From: an uncultured Pseudomonadota bacterium
Lineage (GTDB): Bacteria > Myxococcota_A > UBA796 > SXON01
Direction: 5' to 3'
Assembly: GCA_903900265.1 (NCBI GenBank)
Contig: CAIUMM010000077.1
Span: 1-64,000 of the forward strand
Length of the DNA: 64,000 nt
Of this stretch, positions 39,169 through 46,525 are shown one piece after another (position 1 is the first letter of the stretch; the number at the start of each line of letters is the position of its first letter). Both the position numbers and the translations under genes were made by a program. The notes beneath the pieces are model-generated. The model saw only the letters and a list, made by a program, of their open reading frames with translations, did no database searches and was not told the DNA's origin.

Positions 39169-41312
39169 GAGCCCCCGCGGAACGATTCGGCCCGCGAACC
39201 ACCCGTACGACAAGCCTGGCCTACGCCTCTTTGCTCCTGCTCCTCGCCTGTGCTCCATCCTTCCAACCACCCGCCGCCGCCCCGACCTGCGTGCAACGCA
39301 AGGTGGAGTCCTCCCCAGCAGACACGGTGACTTGGACGTGGACCTACAACGCAGACGGAACGCGCACCAGGCAGAACGTGGGAGGCCGGCCCCAGATCTA
39401 CACCTATGACGCAGACGGCAAGCTGCTCAGCGAGGCCGCCACCGACCCCGTGTACCACACGTTCTACACCTACGACGCCTATGGCAACCTGCTCAGCGAG
39501 CGCACCGACGACGGCGAAGTGCTCTCGCAGACCTTCGACGACGACGGCCATGTGCTCACCTCCGACCGCGGCGACGTAAGCAATGTTTGGACCTACGACG
39601 CCGATGGGAACACGCTCACCTACACGCAGACCGAAGTCATCTACTGGGACGCCGACGGCAATACCCGCTCGGCCACGTGGACATGGACGTACACCTACGA
39701 CACCGGCGGCAACGCGATCACCGCCGTAAAGACCGCAGGTGACCCCGCCATGGTCGAAGAGACTTGGGCGTACACCTACGACGCGAATGACCTACTGCTC
39801 ACCGCCACAAAACTCGTCGGTGCGCCACCAGAAGCCACGGTTACCCAGACCTACGCCTACGATGCTGACGGGCGCCTGCTCCAGATGACGCAGGTCGATG
39901 GCGACGAAACGAAGGTGTGGACTTGGACGTATGACGCAAACGGCAACGTGCTCGCCGCAGAAGATCCGTACGGCACCGGCGTCTACAGCACCTACGATAC
40001 CGATGACAGGCTGCTCACAGTCCAATCCACGGCCACCGCCGGCGAGTACTATGTCACCTACACCTACGATGCAGCCGGCGATCTCGTCCTGCGCGCCGCG
40101 GTGAGCGAGTGGACGAGCGGTGCTATCGATCTCTACAGCTACGACGCCCAACAAAGGCTCGTGACCGAGGTGCATTCGTCCGGGGATGCGTACACTTATG
40201 CCTACGATGACAACGCGCGCATAGCTTCGCAAACCGATGAGGAAGCGGGGACGACCTCCTACACCTACGACGCGCGAGGCTACCCAAAAACGTCGACTGC
40301 CCCTGATGGATTGACGACGAACTACGTCTATTCGACCGCCGGAGACCTGCTCACCGACAGCCGGGACGGGAGCACCCTCCACTACGTCTACACCGCTTCT
40401 GAGGTAGGCACCCAGCGGGTCGTCGTCGTGACCGCCACCATCGACACCGGCGAGCGGGTCGACCTTCAGGGCAACTGGCTTGAACCCGGATACTCCAACA
40501 CCTACACATACACCTACGCGGATTCCGGAGGCAGCGCAGACACCGACGGCAGTGGCACGCTGCAAGCGATGCACGCGGAGCTATGGCAATCCTACAGCTA
40601 CGATTGGGAGTACACGTACGACGGCGGCCAAGTGAGCGAGGCGCGACGAGTGGATAGTTCGGGTAGAAGCACTACCTCAAGCTACACCTACGACGTCAAC
40701 GGCAGCCCGCTCACCCTGACAATGACGTCTACAATCGAAGAATATGGCTATGCGTGGGCCTACACCTACGACTCCGACGAAAACCTCCTGACGGCGACAG
40801 AGACACAGGTCAGCGACGGCGGCAGCGACACACGCATAACGTCAACGTATACCTACACATACGACGCTGACGGGCTCCTGCTCTACCGCACCGACTCATC
40901 GGGTCACACCGATAGCTACGATGCGCACGGCAACGTGCTCAACACCTACGACGTCCGGTATGGGGGCGACAACACGTGGGACTACCGCTATGACGACAGC
41001 GGAAACATCCAGAGCGCGGTAGAGACCCACGGAGACGGGACCACACAGACCTACACCTACGATGCGCACGGCAGCGTGCTCACTGTCACCGACCCCGAGG
41101 GGAACGCCTGGACGTGGAGCTACGCCTATGAAGACGATGGCACCGTCACCACCGCAATCGTCGCCACGACCTATTTAGGGACTCCCACCGAAACCCGCAC
41201 GTACAGTTACACCTACGATACGCTCGGAAATCCGCTGAGTGAGACCGTTAGCGGCGCAGCGATCCAAGTCAAGACCTACGCCTACACATACGGCGACTGC
41301 GTAGACGAGTGA
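39165..41312 (+). CDS. YD-repeat (Rhs-like) lipoprotein
   Basis: A 715-residue protein starting at GTG, with a lipoprotein signal (SLLLLLACAPS). Almost the whole mature part consists of YD/Rhs repeats: units of about 20-25 residues with YTYDADGN-like cores, around thirty times (YTYDAYGNLLS, YDANGNVLAAED, YTYDARGYPKT, YDAHGNVLNTYD). In Rhs and teneurin proteins these repeats fold into a spiral beta-shell. Here there is no conserved Rhs core/cleavage motif and no C-terminal toxin; the protein ends at GDCVDE right after the last repeat. A structural or adhesive surface role is likely. It is translationally coupled to the PHP-domain lipoprotein. Confidence 0.88.
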   Translation: MRAPAERFGPRTTRTTSLAYASLLLLLACAPSFQPPAAAPTCVQRKVESSPADTVTWTWTYNADGTRTRQNVGGRPQIYTYDADGKLLSEAATDPVYHTFYTYDAYGNLLSERTDDGEVLSQTFDDDGHVLTSDRGDVSNVWTYDADGNTLTYTQTEVIYWDADGNTRSATWTWTYTYDTGGNAITAVKTAGDPAMVEETWAYTYDANDLLLTATKLVGAPPEATVTQTYAYDADGRLLQMTQVDGDETKVWTWTYDANGNVLAAEDPYGTGVYSTYDTDDRLLTVQSTATAGEYYVTYTYDAAGDLVLRAAVSEWTSGAIDLYSYDAQQRLVTEVHSSGDAYTYAYDDNARIASQTDEEAGTTSYTYDARGYPKTSTAPDGLTTNYVYSTAGDLLTDSRDGSTLHYVYTASEVGTQRVVVVTATIDTGERVDLQGNWLEPGYSNTYTYTYADSGGSADTDGSGTLQAMHAELWQSYSYDWEYTYDGGQVSEARRVDSSGRSTTSSYTYDVNGSPLTLTMTSTIEEYGYAWAYTYDSDENLLTATETQVSDGGSDTRITSTYTYTYDADGLLLYRTDSSGHTDSYDAHGNVLNTYDVRYGGDNTWDYRYDDSGNIQSAVETHGDGTTQTYTYDAHGSVLTVTDPEGNAWTWSYAYEDDGTVTTAIVATTYLGTPTETRTYSYTYDTLGNPLSETVSGAAIQVKTYAYTYGDCVDE

Positions 41313-41339
41313 GCGCTACCGGGTCAGCGCTACCGGGCC
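41312..41339. repeat. Tandem duplication, 14 bp x 2 (one mismatch)
   Basis: AGCGCTACCGGGTC is followed by AGCGCTACCGGGCC, then a partial third unit. It begins at the last base of the YD-repeat gene and ends at the 3' end of the convergent DUF4126 gene. Confidence 0.85.
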
Positions 41340-41833
41340 AGCGCCATACCGGCCATACCCGCACCTACCGCCGCCAGCGCCAACGCATCCTCCGCCAGCG
41401 AGTGCGCGGGCGAGGCCGTACCTACCGTCAGCGCCGTCGAACCTACACGCAGCCCCGCCTTGGTGAAGTGCGTGGCCCCCGCCATAGCGCCGCCGCCCAC
41501 GATGGCCAGCACCCACGTCATCAGCGGTGCGTCTCCGCCCACCAACGCCGCGCCGGCCAACGCTCCCGTCATCGGCTTGACCCCCACGTGCACCACATCC
41601 AACGCGTGATGCACTACCGGCACCTTATCGGAGAGCACCTCGATCACGATGGCCAGCCCCAGCGAGCCGATCGCCAGCGGGGACCCCAGCCAGGCCATCT
41701 CCGGCGACAAGTGCACCCAGCCCATCCCCTGCGCGCAGGCCAACCCGAACGGAGCCAGAAACGCACGCAGCCCCGCCGAGGCGGAGAGCAGCGTTCCGAG
41801 CACGACCATCAGCACCACGGTGGACACGGACAT
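41330..41833 (-). CDS. DUF4126-type membrane protein
   Basis: A 167-residue integral membrane protein with four or five hydrophobic segments. The N-terminus shows the family pattern (SASAGLRAFLAPFGLACAQ), and the middle has SLGLAIVIEVLSDKVPVV and VVHVGVKPMTGALAGAALV. DUF4126 proteins are inner-membrane proteins of unknown function. The ATG at 41833 was chosen over a further upstream one since it opens on the first hydrophobic helix. It is convergent with the YD-repeat gene and divergent from the propeller lipoprotein. Confidence 0.8.
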   Translation of the reverse strand: MSVSTVVLMVVLGTLLSASAGLRAFLAPFGLACAQGMGWVHLSPEMAWLGSPLAIGSLGLAIVIEVLSDKVPVVHHALDVVHVGVKPMTGALAGAALVGGDAPLMTWVLAIVGGGAMAGATHFTKAGLRVGSTALTVGTASPAHSLAEDALALAAVGAGMAGMALAR

Positions 41834-41882
41834 GGGAACCTCCAAACCAGAGTACATCGTAACGTAAGGCCGCGGCAACGCA

Positions 41883-41912
41883 TTGACAGATCGGCCGTCT
41901 TGCCGCTATTGT
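41883..41912 (+). promoter_or_regulatory. Sigma-70-like promoter of the propeller lipoprotein
   Basis: TTGACA (41883-41888) is separated by 18 bp from TATTGT (41907-41912), a four-of-six -10 match, and the ATG follows at 41933. It is the best promoter match of this type in the window. Confidence 0.5.
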
Positions 41913-41932
41913 GCACCGGATCTGGAGCCGTC

Positions 41933-43090
41933 ATGCGCTGCGCCGCGATTTTTCAGCTTGCTACCTTCTCGGTTGCTCTACTCGCTTGCAACAAGCAGAA
42001 GATCGCAGATGACGGTGTAGACACTGGCCCCGCCGAAGACGAGTACGCCTCCCACGATCTCGGAAGCTGGCTCTCCATGAAGGCCAACGCCGATGGAACC
42101 GCCGCGATCGCCTACTACGATCGCACCTCCGACGCGCTCGGGTACGCCGTGGGCACGATCTCCGGGAGCTCGGTGACGTGGGCCCGTGAAAAGGTCGACA
42201 GCTATCCGGACGAAAACGGCTTGAACCCTGGAGATTCGGGCAAGTACGCGTCCATGGCGATCGCAGCCGACGGCACGACGTGGATCGCTTATCAAGACAC
42301 CTCGAACGGCACGCTGAAGTACGCGACCAAGCCCAAGGGCGGCTCGTGGACCACCGGCATCGCCGACATCGGCGGCGGCGCACACTCTGACGCCGGCTAC
42401 TGGGCCTCGATCGCCCTCGATCCCTCGGGAAGCCCGGTGATCGCCCACTACGACGCCGGAAAGAAGAACCTGCGCGTCACACGATGGAACGGGACCGCCT
42501 TCGCAGGCGCCGTCGCGGTGGAGGGCGAGGACTACGTGCCCGCCGACACCGCGACCGCTGCAGCGGATGCGCAGACCGGAGAGTACTGCAAGCTGCTCAT
42601 CGACAGCTCCGGCAAGGAATACCTCGCGTTCTACGATCGCGCTCAAACCGCGCTCAAGCTCGCGACCGGCACCGGCACTTCTTGGTCGGTGGAGGTCGTC
42701 GACGACTCCGGGGATGTCGGTCAGTGGCCCGATCTGGCGATGGACGGCGCGATGCTGTACATCAGCTACCACGACGTTGAGAAGCAAGACTTGAAGCTCG
42801 CCAAAGGCACGCCCGGCAACTTCGCCATCGAGACGCTCGACTCCGGCGAGCTCAAAGGCGCGGACAGCGCGATCGTGATCTCCGCGGGCGCCGCGCACAT
42901 CGCGTACTTCGACGGCCTCGGCAACGACATCATGGTGGCCAGCCCTAGCGGCAGCAACTTTACGTACAGCAAGCTGGCCGGCGACGAGGGAGCGCTCGGC
43001 TACTTCAACGAAGTCGCGACCATCGGCTCCAAGAACTACGCAGCTTGCTACGACTACACTTCACGGAAGGTGTGGTTCGGAAGCCTGTAG
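41933..43090 (+). CDS. Beta-propeller lipoprotein
   Basis: A 385-residue lipoprotein (signal ending LLACN, lipid Cys19). The mature part has six or so repeats of about 50 residues with the pattern 'W.S/A-hydrophobic-D..G...IAYYD' (SMAIAADGTTWIAYQD, SIALDPSGSPVIAHYD, AYYDRTSDALGYA, LAMDGAMLYISYHD), a form of propeller blade frequent in myxobacterial exported proteins. No catalytic residues are recognisable. The ATG at 41933 is preceded by GGAG 6 nt upstream. Binding to surface glycans or proteins is a guess from fold. Confidence 0.82.
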   Translation: MRCAAIFQLATFSVALLACNKQKIADDGVDTGPAEDEYASHDLGSWLSMKANADGTAAIAYYDRTSDALGYAVGTISGSSVTWAREKVDSYPDENGLNPGDSGKYASMAIAADGTTWIAYQDTSNGTLKYATKPKGGSWTTGIADIGGGAHSDAGYWASIALDPSGSPVIAHYDAGKKNLRVTRWNGTAFAGAVAVEGEDYVPADTATAAADAQTGEYCKLLIDSSGKEYLAFYDRAQTALKLATGTGTSWSVEVVDDSGDVGQWPDLAMDGAMLYISYHDVEKQDLKLAKGTPGNFAIETLDSGELKGADSAIVISAGAAHIAYFDGLGNDIMVASPSGSNFTYSKLAGDEGALGYFNEVATIGSKNYAACYDYTSRKVWFGSL

Positions 43091-43170
43091 GACGGGAGTC
43101 GGAGATTGTCACGCCTGCGTAGCGAGTTGATTCTGCGCTCGTACCCAGCTGCATGCGGTGCTAAAGACCC

Positions 43171-44271
43171 GTGGTGATGTTCCTCGCACTCATTGGTTCT
43201 GTCCTCGCTGGTGACCTCCGTGTCGACATGCTCGACGTCGGCCAGGGAGACAGCATCCTGATTCGGACTCCGGCCAACAAGGTCATCCTCATCGATGCCG
43301 CCGAGTCCAAAGGCCACGTCAACGAGCAGCTGGTGCGCGAGGGCGTCGACCACCTCGACCTCGTGATCGCCACCCACCCGCACGCCGACCACATCGGCGG
43401 CATGCAAAAGGTGCTGCACGACTTCCCCGTCAAGCTCTACGTCGACAACGGGCTGCCCCACACCACGCAGACCTATGCCGGCGTGATGAGCGAGATCGAA
43501 ACCAAAGCCATCGCCTACAAGACCGGCGTGAACGGCATGGTGTTCAACCTCGACGACGGCGCCAAGCTGGAGGTCCTGTTCCCCAACGGATCGGCGCTGA
43601 CCGGGACACGCTCCGACCTGAACGCGAACTCGGTCGTGACGCGACTCACTCATGGCTCGGACTGTTTCTTGTTCGTAGGAGACAGCGAGGCGCCGACCGA
43701 ACAAGGGCTGTTGAACGCCGGGCTCACCCAGTGCGATGTGTTGAAGGTCGCTCACCACGGCTCCCAGTACTCGTCCACCCCGTCGTTCCTGAACGCGGTG
43801 CAGCCGAAGATCGCGCTGATCAGCGTCGGCGTTGGAAACAGCTACCACCACCCCGGCCCGGACACCGTCGAGCGCATCCGCTCGATGGGCACCGCGATCT
43901 ACCGCACCGATGAGAGCGGGCAGATCACCGTCACATCCACCGGACACGGCGTGAAGGTCACCACCGCGCACGCTCCGGTCGCGGTCCCCGGCACGCCCGC
44001 GCCCTGGTACCCTACCGGTACTGCTCCTGCTGGATCCTCGCCCGCCGCATCTGCGCCAGTCGCCGTACCTACGCCCCCACCCACCGGTACGGCTGCTGCA
44101 ACCACGCCAGACCCGGCTTGCGCCTACGTCGCGTCGAAGAGCAGCGAGGTCTTCCACGAGAACTCCTGCGGGAACGGCGGCAAGATCGCGCCGGACAACA
44201 AGGTTTGCTACCCCACGCGTGAAGCCGCGGTCGCGTCCGGGCGTCGTCCGGCCGGCTGTTGCAAGCCTTGA
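43171..44271 (+). CDS. Secreted ComEC-like metallo-beta-lactamase-fold hydrolase
   Basis: A protein of about 366 residues with a signal peptide (FLALIGSVLAG). The catalytic domain (about 20-270) matches the C-terminal MBL domain of ComEC/Rec2: VDMLDVGQGDSILI at the start, the metal motif THPHADHIGG, FVGDSEA and KVAHHGSQYSS. This domain is thought to degrade the non-entering DNA strand in competence. A Pro/Ala/Thr linker (about 270-315) leads to a small Cys-rich C-terminal domain (FHENSCGNGG, PTREAAVASGRRPAGCCK) like the metal-binding half of Ada. The transmembrane channel part of ComEC is absent. Starts GTG 43171, GTG 43174 and ATG 43177 are all possible. Confidence 0.88.
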   Translation: MVMFLALIGSVLAGDLRVDMLDVGQGDSILIRTPANKVILIDAAESKGHVNEQLVREGVDHLDLVIATHPHADHIGGMQKVLHDFPVKLYVDNGLPHTTQTYAGVMSEIETKAIAYKTGVNGMVFNLDDGAKLEVLFPNGSALTGTRSDLNANSVVTRLTHGSDCFLFVGDSEAPTEQGLLNAGLTQCDVLKVAHHGSQYSSTPSFLNAVQPKIALISVGVGNSYHHPGPDTVERIRSMGTAIYRTDESGQITVTSTGHGVKVTTAHAPVAVPGTPAPWYPTGTAPAGSSPAASAPVAVPTPPPTGTAAATTPDPACAYVASKSSEVFHENSCGNGGKIAPDNKVCYPTREAAVASGRRPAGCCKP

Positions 44272-44298
44272 ACCTTGCGATGCGAAGGAGAGCGACCG

Positions 44299-44529
44299 AT
44301 GCGTATCACCGTTGACCGGATTGAAGGCGATCGCGCGGTCTTGGAGTTCGCGATTGACAGCGGCGCCATCGAAACTGTGGCCATCCCGCTCGCTGCGCTC
44401 CCCAACGGCACCTTAGAAGGTGCTGCGCTGTCCTTTCACGCTGAGATGAGCGACACCTCGGAAGCAGAAGCGCGCCTCGCGCGTTTACGCAAGAAGACCG
44501 ATCAAGGTCCAGGCACCTTTGATCTCTGA
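44299..44529 (+). CDS. DUF3006-type small protein
   Basis: A 76-residue protein (MRITVDRIEGDRAVLEF and the Pro-Ala-Leu-Pro-like turn) matching the DUF3006 family, which typically sits beside ComEC-like MBL proteins. It lies 27 bp after the MBL gene and 28 bp before the ComEA-type gene. It has no signal peptide. The function is unknown; gene-neighbour conservation suggests it helps or regulates the hydrolase. GGAGAGCG lies before the ATG at 44299. Confidence 0.75.
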   Translation: MRITVDRIEGDRAVLEFAIDSGAIETVAIPLAALPNGTLEGAALSFHAEMSDTSEAEARLARLRKKTDQGPGTFDL

Positions 44530-44557
44530 ACGTAGCCCCCGGAATTCTGGAGCCCCC

Positions 44558-45112
44558 ATGCGCGCCTTTCTCCTCGTTTTGTTGTCCATCGCGTTTGCCG
44601 CCCAAGCCTGGGCCGCCGGAATTGACCTCAACACCGCCGACGCCAGCGCGCTCGAGACCCTGCCGGGCATCGGCGCGAGCAAGGCGGCCGCGATCATCCA
44701 GTACCGCACCGACCACGGCCCCTTCAAGACCGTCGACGAGCTCGACAACGTCTCGGGGATCGGCCCGAGCACGCTCGCCAGCGTACGCGATCTGGTCACC
44801 ATCGGGCCCGCAACCGGCAAGCCCGACGCGAGCTCCACCAAGCCAGCTGCCGCTCCGGCCGCAACCACCGCAGCAGCAGCTCCGGCTGCCGCGTCCACCT
44901 CAACTTCCGCAGAGGGCTGCCCGGTCAACATCAACACCGCCGACACCAGCGGCCTGATGAACCTGCCCGGCATCGGCGAGTCCAAGGCCACCGCCATCCT
45001 CCAATACCGCACCGACCACGGCGCCTTTGCAAGCTGCAGCGCCCTCGATGACGTGTCGGGCATCGGCCCGGCTACGATCACCGCGATCGGCGACTGCTGC
45101 AAGGTCAAGTAG
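44558..45112 (+). CDS. Secreted protein with two ComEA-type helix-hairpin-helix domains
   Basis: A 184-residue exported protein. The signal peptide (LLVLLSIAFAAQAWA) is followed by two near-identical ComEA-like modules, residues about 20-80 (DLNTADASALETLPGIGASK, then FKTVDELDNVSGIGP) and about 125-184 (NINTADTSGLMNLPGIGESK, then FASCSALDDVSGIGP). They are joined by a Pro/Ala/Thr linker. The helix-hairpin-helix motif binds double-stranded DNA without sequence preference, as ComEA does at the competence machinery. It has no transmembrane anchor, so it should be free in the periplasm. Together with the ComEC-like hydrolase it forms a small extracytoplasmic DNA-handling set. Confidence 0.9.
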   Translation: MRAFLLVLLSIAFAAQAWAAGIDLNTADASALETLPGIGASKAAAIIQYRTDHGPFKTVDELDNVSGIGPSTLASVRDLVTIGPATGKPDASSTKPAAAPAATTAAAAPAAASTSTSAEGCPVNINTADTSGLMNLPGIGESKATAILQYRTDHGAFASCSALDDVSGIGPATITAIGDCCKVK

Positions 45113-45140
45113 GCGCTACGCTGGCCCGGAGGCGCTACGC

Positions 45141-45911
45141 CTACCCGGGCAACTGCAGCTGCGCGAATCCAAACTTCACCTTCAAGGTCATCTCTTCGTC
45201 GCTGATGTCGAGCGCGACGTCTTCGACGCCCATCTTGATCTTCAGCGGGCCGCCCGCCGGAGAGACCATCTCTTCGATCTGGTCTTTCTTCAAGATCGGG
45301 ACCGGATTGACCTTGGGCGTCTGCTGAGCGAGCAAATATTCCGCAGCGCGATTGAGCAGCTGCAGGATGACGTGCTCGCCGAAGTTGACAGTGACGCCCT
45401 CTAAGGTGCCGACCAGCGCGCGCTTCTCGGTGTCGTAGTGGATGTCGGCGAGCGCAGCCTCCGCGCCGATGCGCTTCTCGAGGACGAAGGGAAACTCAAT
45501 GTTCTCCCGAAGCAGGTACACCTTGCCAGTCGCGACCACTTTTACGTGGGCTTCGACGCCGAAGCGCTGCTGCGCGTATTTGAAGTCCGATCCGTCGCGG
45601 TCTACCTCTACCTTCCAGTCGCCGTTGACCCGAACGAGCTCGTTGACGACCTGGTAGACCTGCTCGCGACGGTTTTGCCACACATTCCCAGCGATCACCC
45701 TGCCACGTTGCAGCACCTCGGGCACCTGCCGATCGGCGAGCAGACCTTTGACCTTCTCGCGTACTTCCAGCTGCTTCAGCCCAGCCCGCACGTTTTCCAC
45801 GAGGTCGAAGCTGCCATCCGACACCTTGTAGGGCAAGCCGACCGAGAAGAGGTCGCGCCAAAGCGCCTTGCCGATGGTGAACTTCAGGTGGTAGCCGTCA
45901 CTGTTGGCCAT
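45141..45911 (-). CDS. Hypothetical protein
   Basis: A 256-residue protein without signal peptide or transmembrane helix. It alternates helical (LFSVGLPYKVSDGSFDLVEN, VRAGLKQLEVREKVKGLLAD) and beta-rich parts (YLLRENIEFPFVLEKRIG, GPLKIKMGVEDVALDISDEE). It may be a lipid-binding or tubular type fold; the last 80 residues have the alternation of an amphipathic beta-sheet. No family was recognised with confidence. It stands alone between two oppositely oriented neighbours; the convergent ComEA-type gene ends 28 bp away. Confidence 0.7.
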   Translation of the reverse strand: MANSDGYHLKFTIGKALWRDLFSVGLPYKVSDGSFDLVENVRAGLKQLEVREKVKGLLADRQVPEVLQRGRVIAGNVWQNRREQVYQVVNELVRVNGDWKVEVDRDGSDFKYAQQRFGVEAHVKVVATGKVYLLRENIEFPFVLEKRIGAEAALADIHYDTEKRALVGTLEGVTVNFGEHVILQLLNRAAEYLLAQQTPKVNPVPILKKDQIEEMVSPAGGPLKIKMGVEDVALDISDEEMTLKVKFGFAQLQLPG

Positions 45912-45968
45912 GCAATCCTCGCGGGTGGAGGGACACCTTATACCGAACGAGACCGAAGCGGCGTCCGA

Positions 45969-46523
45969 TCACGGCGACACGTCAAACCAACCCCGCCAAC
46001 GATTTCGCGGAGGCCCCACACGCAACACAACAGTGCCCCGAAGCGCCGGTAGCGGCACCGGTCCCCACCATCGAGAATCGATGGCGATGTCCCGATTATC
46101 CGCCCCCAACCACGCGCTCTCATCGGGAACGCCCATCTCATCCATCTCCCAGTTGATGTTCCGCACGAGGTGGCGCGTCAGGTGATCCGCCTCTTTGATC
46201 ACCGAATACCCGTTGTCATCCAGCCCCATGTCCAGCAGCTGTGGAGCCTGCTCGGTCACAAAAGATCCCCCGGCGTACCGGACCGCTCCGCCGATGGCCT
46301 CCACGCGACGCAACGTCCAAACGGTAGGATCCAAGGGATCGATCACCGCCACGACGTCGTCCACCTTGGCTGGCGTGGGGAGGATGAACACCAGATCTCC
46401 CGGCAACAACGACGGCGCCATGCCGTCGTCGGGCACAAACGCTGCGCGGCTCCCAACGCCAACGAACAACGCGACGATAAACGCCACGCCTATCCAGACC
46501 CGGGAGCGACGAAACAACGCCAT
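45969..46523 (-). CDS. Signal peptidase I homologue lacking both catalytic residues
   Basis: A 184-residue membrane-anchored protein with one N-terminal hydrophobic helix (VWIGVAFIVALFVGVGS). The rest is the type I signal peptidase (S26) fold: box B aligns as VPDDGMAPSLLPGD against IPSGSMMPTLLIGD of E. coli LepB, box D as TLRRVEAIGG against YIKRAVGLPG, and box E is ADNRDIAIDSRWWGPVP against GDNRDNSADSRYWGFVP. The catalytic Ser is therefore Gly and the general-base Lys is Arg. It cannot cleave by the known mechanism. A precedent is inactive SpsA in Staphylococcus. The start at 46523 lies 2 nt after the FG-GAP lipoprotein stop, so the two are probably coupled. Confidence 0.85.
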   Translation of the reverse strand: MALFRRSRVWIGVAFIVALFVGVGSRAAFVPDDGMAPSLLPGDLVFILPTPAKVDDVVAVIDPLDPTVWTLRRVEAIGGAVRYAGGSFVTEQAPQLLDMGLDDNGYSVIKEADHLTRHLVRNINWEMDEMGVPDESAWLGADNRDIAIDSRWWGPVPLPALRGTVVLRVGPPRNRWRGWFDVSP

Positions 46524-46525
46524 GT

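Noticed and set aside
39310-41290. CRISPR-like array
   Set aside because: The repetition is imperfect codon-level YD repeats in one open frame, with no constant spacers or repeat-spacer structure.
45109-45144. Hairpin GTAGGCG...CGCCTAC between convergent genes as terminator
   Set aside because: The 22-nt loop and lack of a T-tract make it too weak; it is better explained by a repeated GGCGCTACGC unit.
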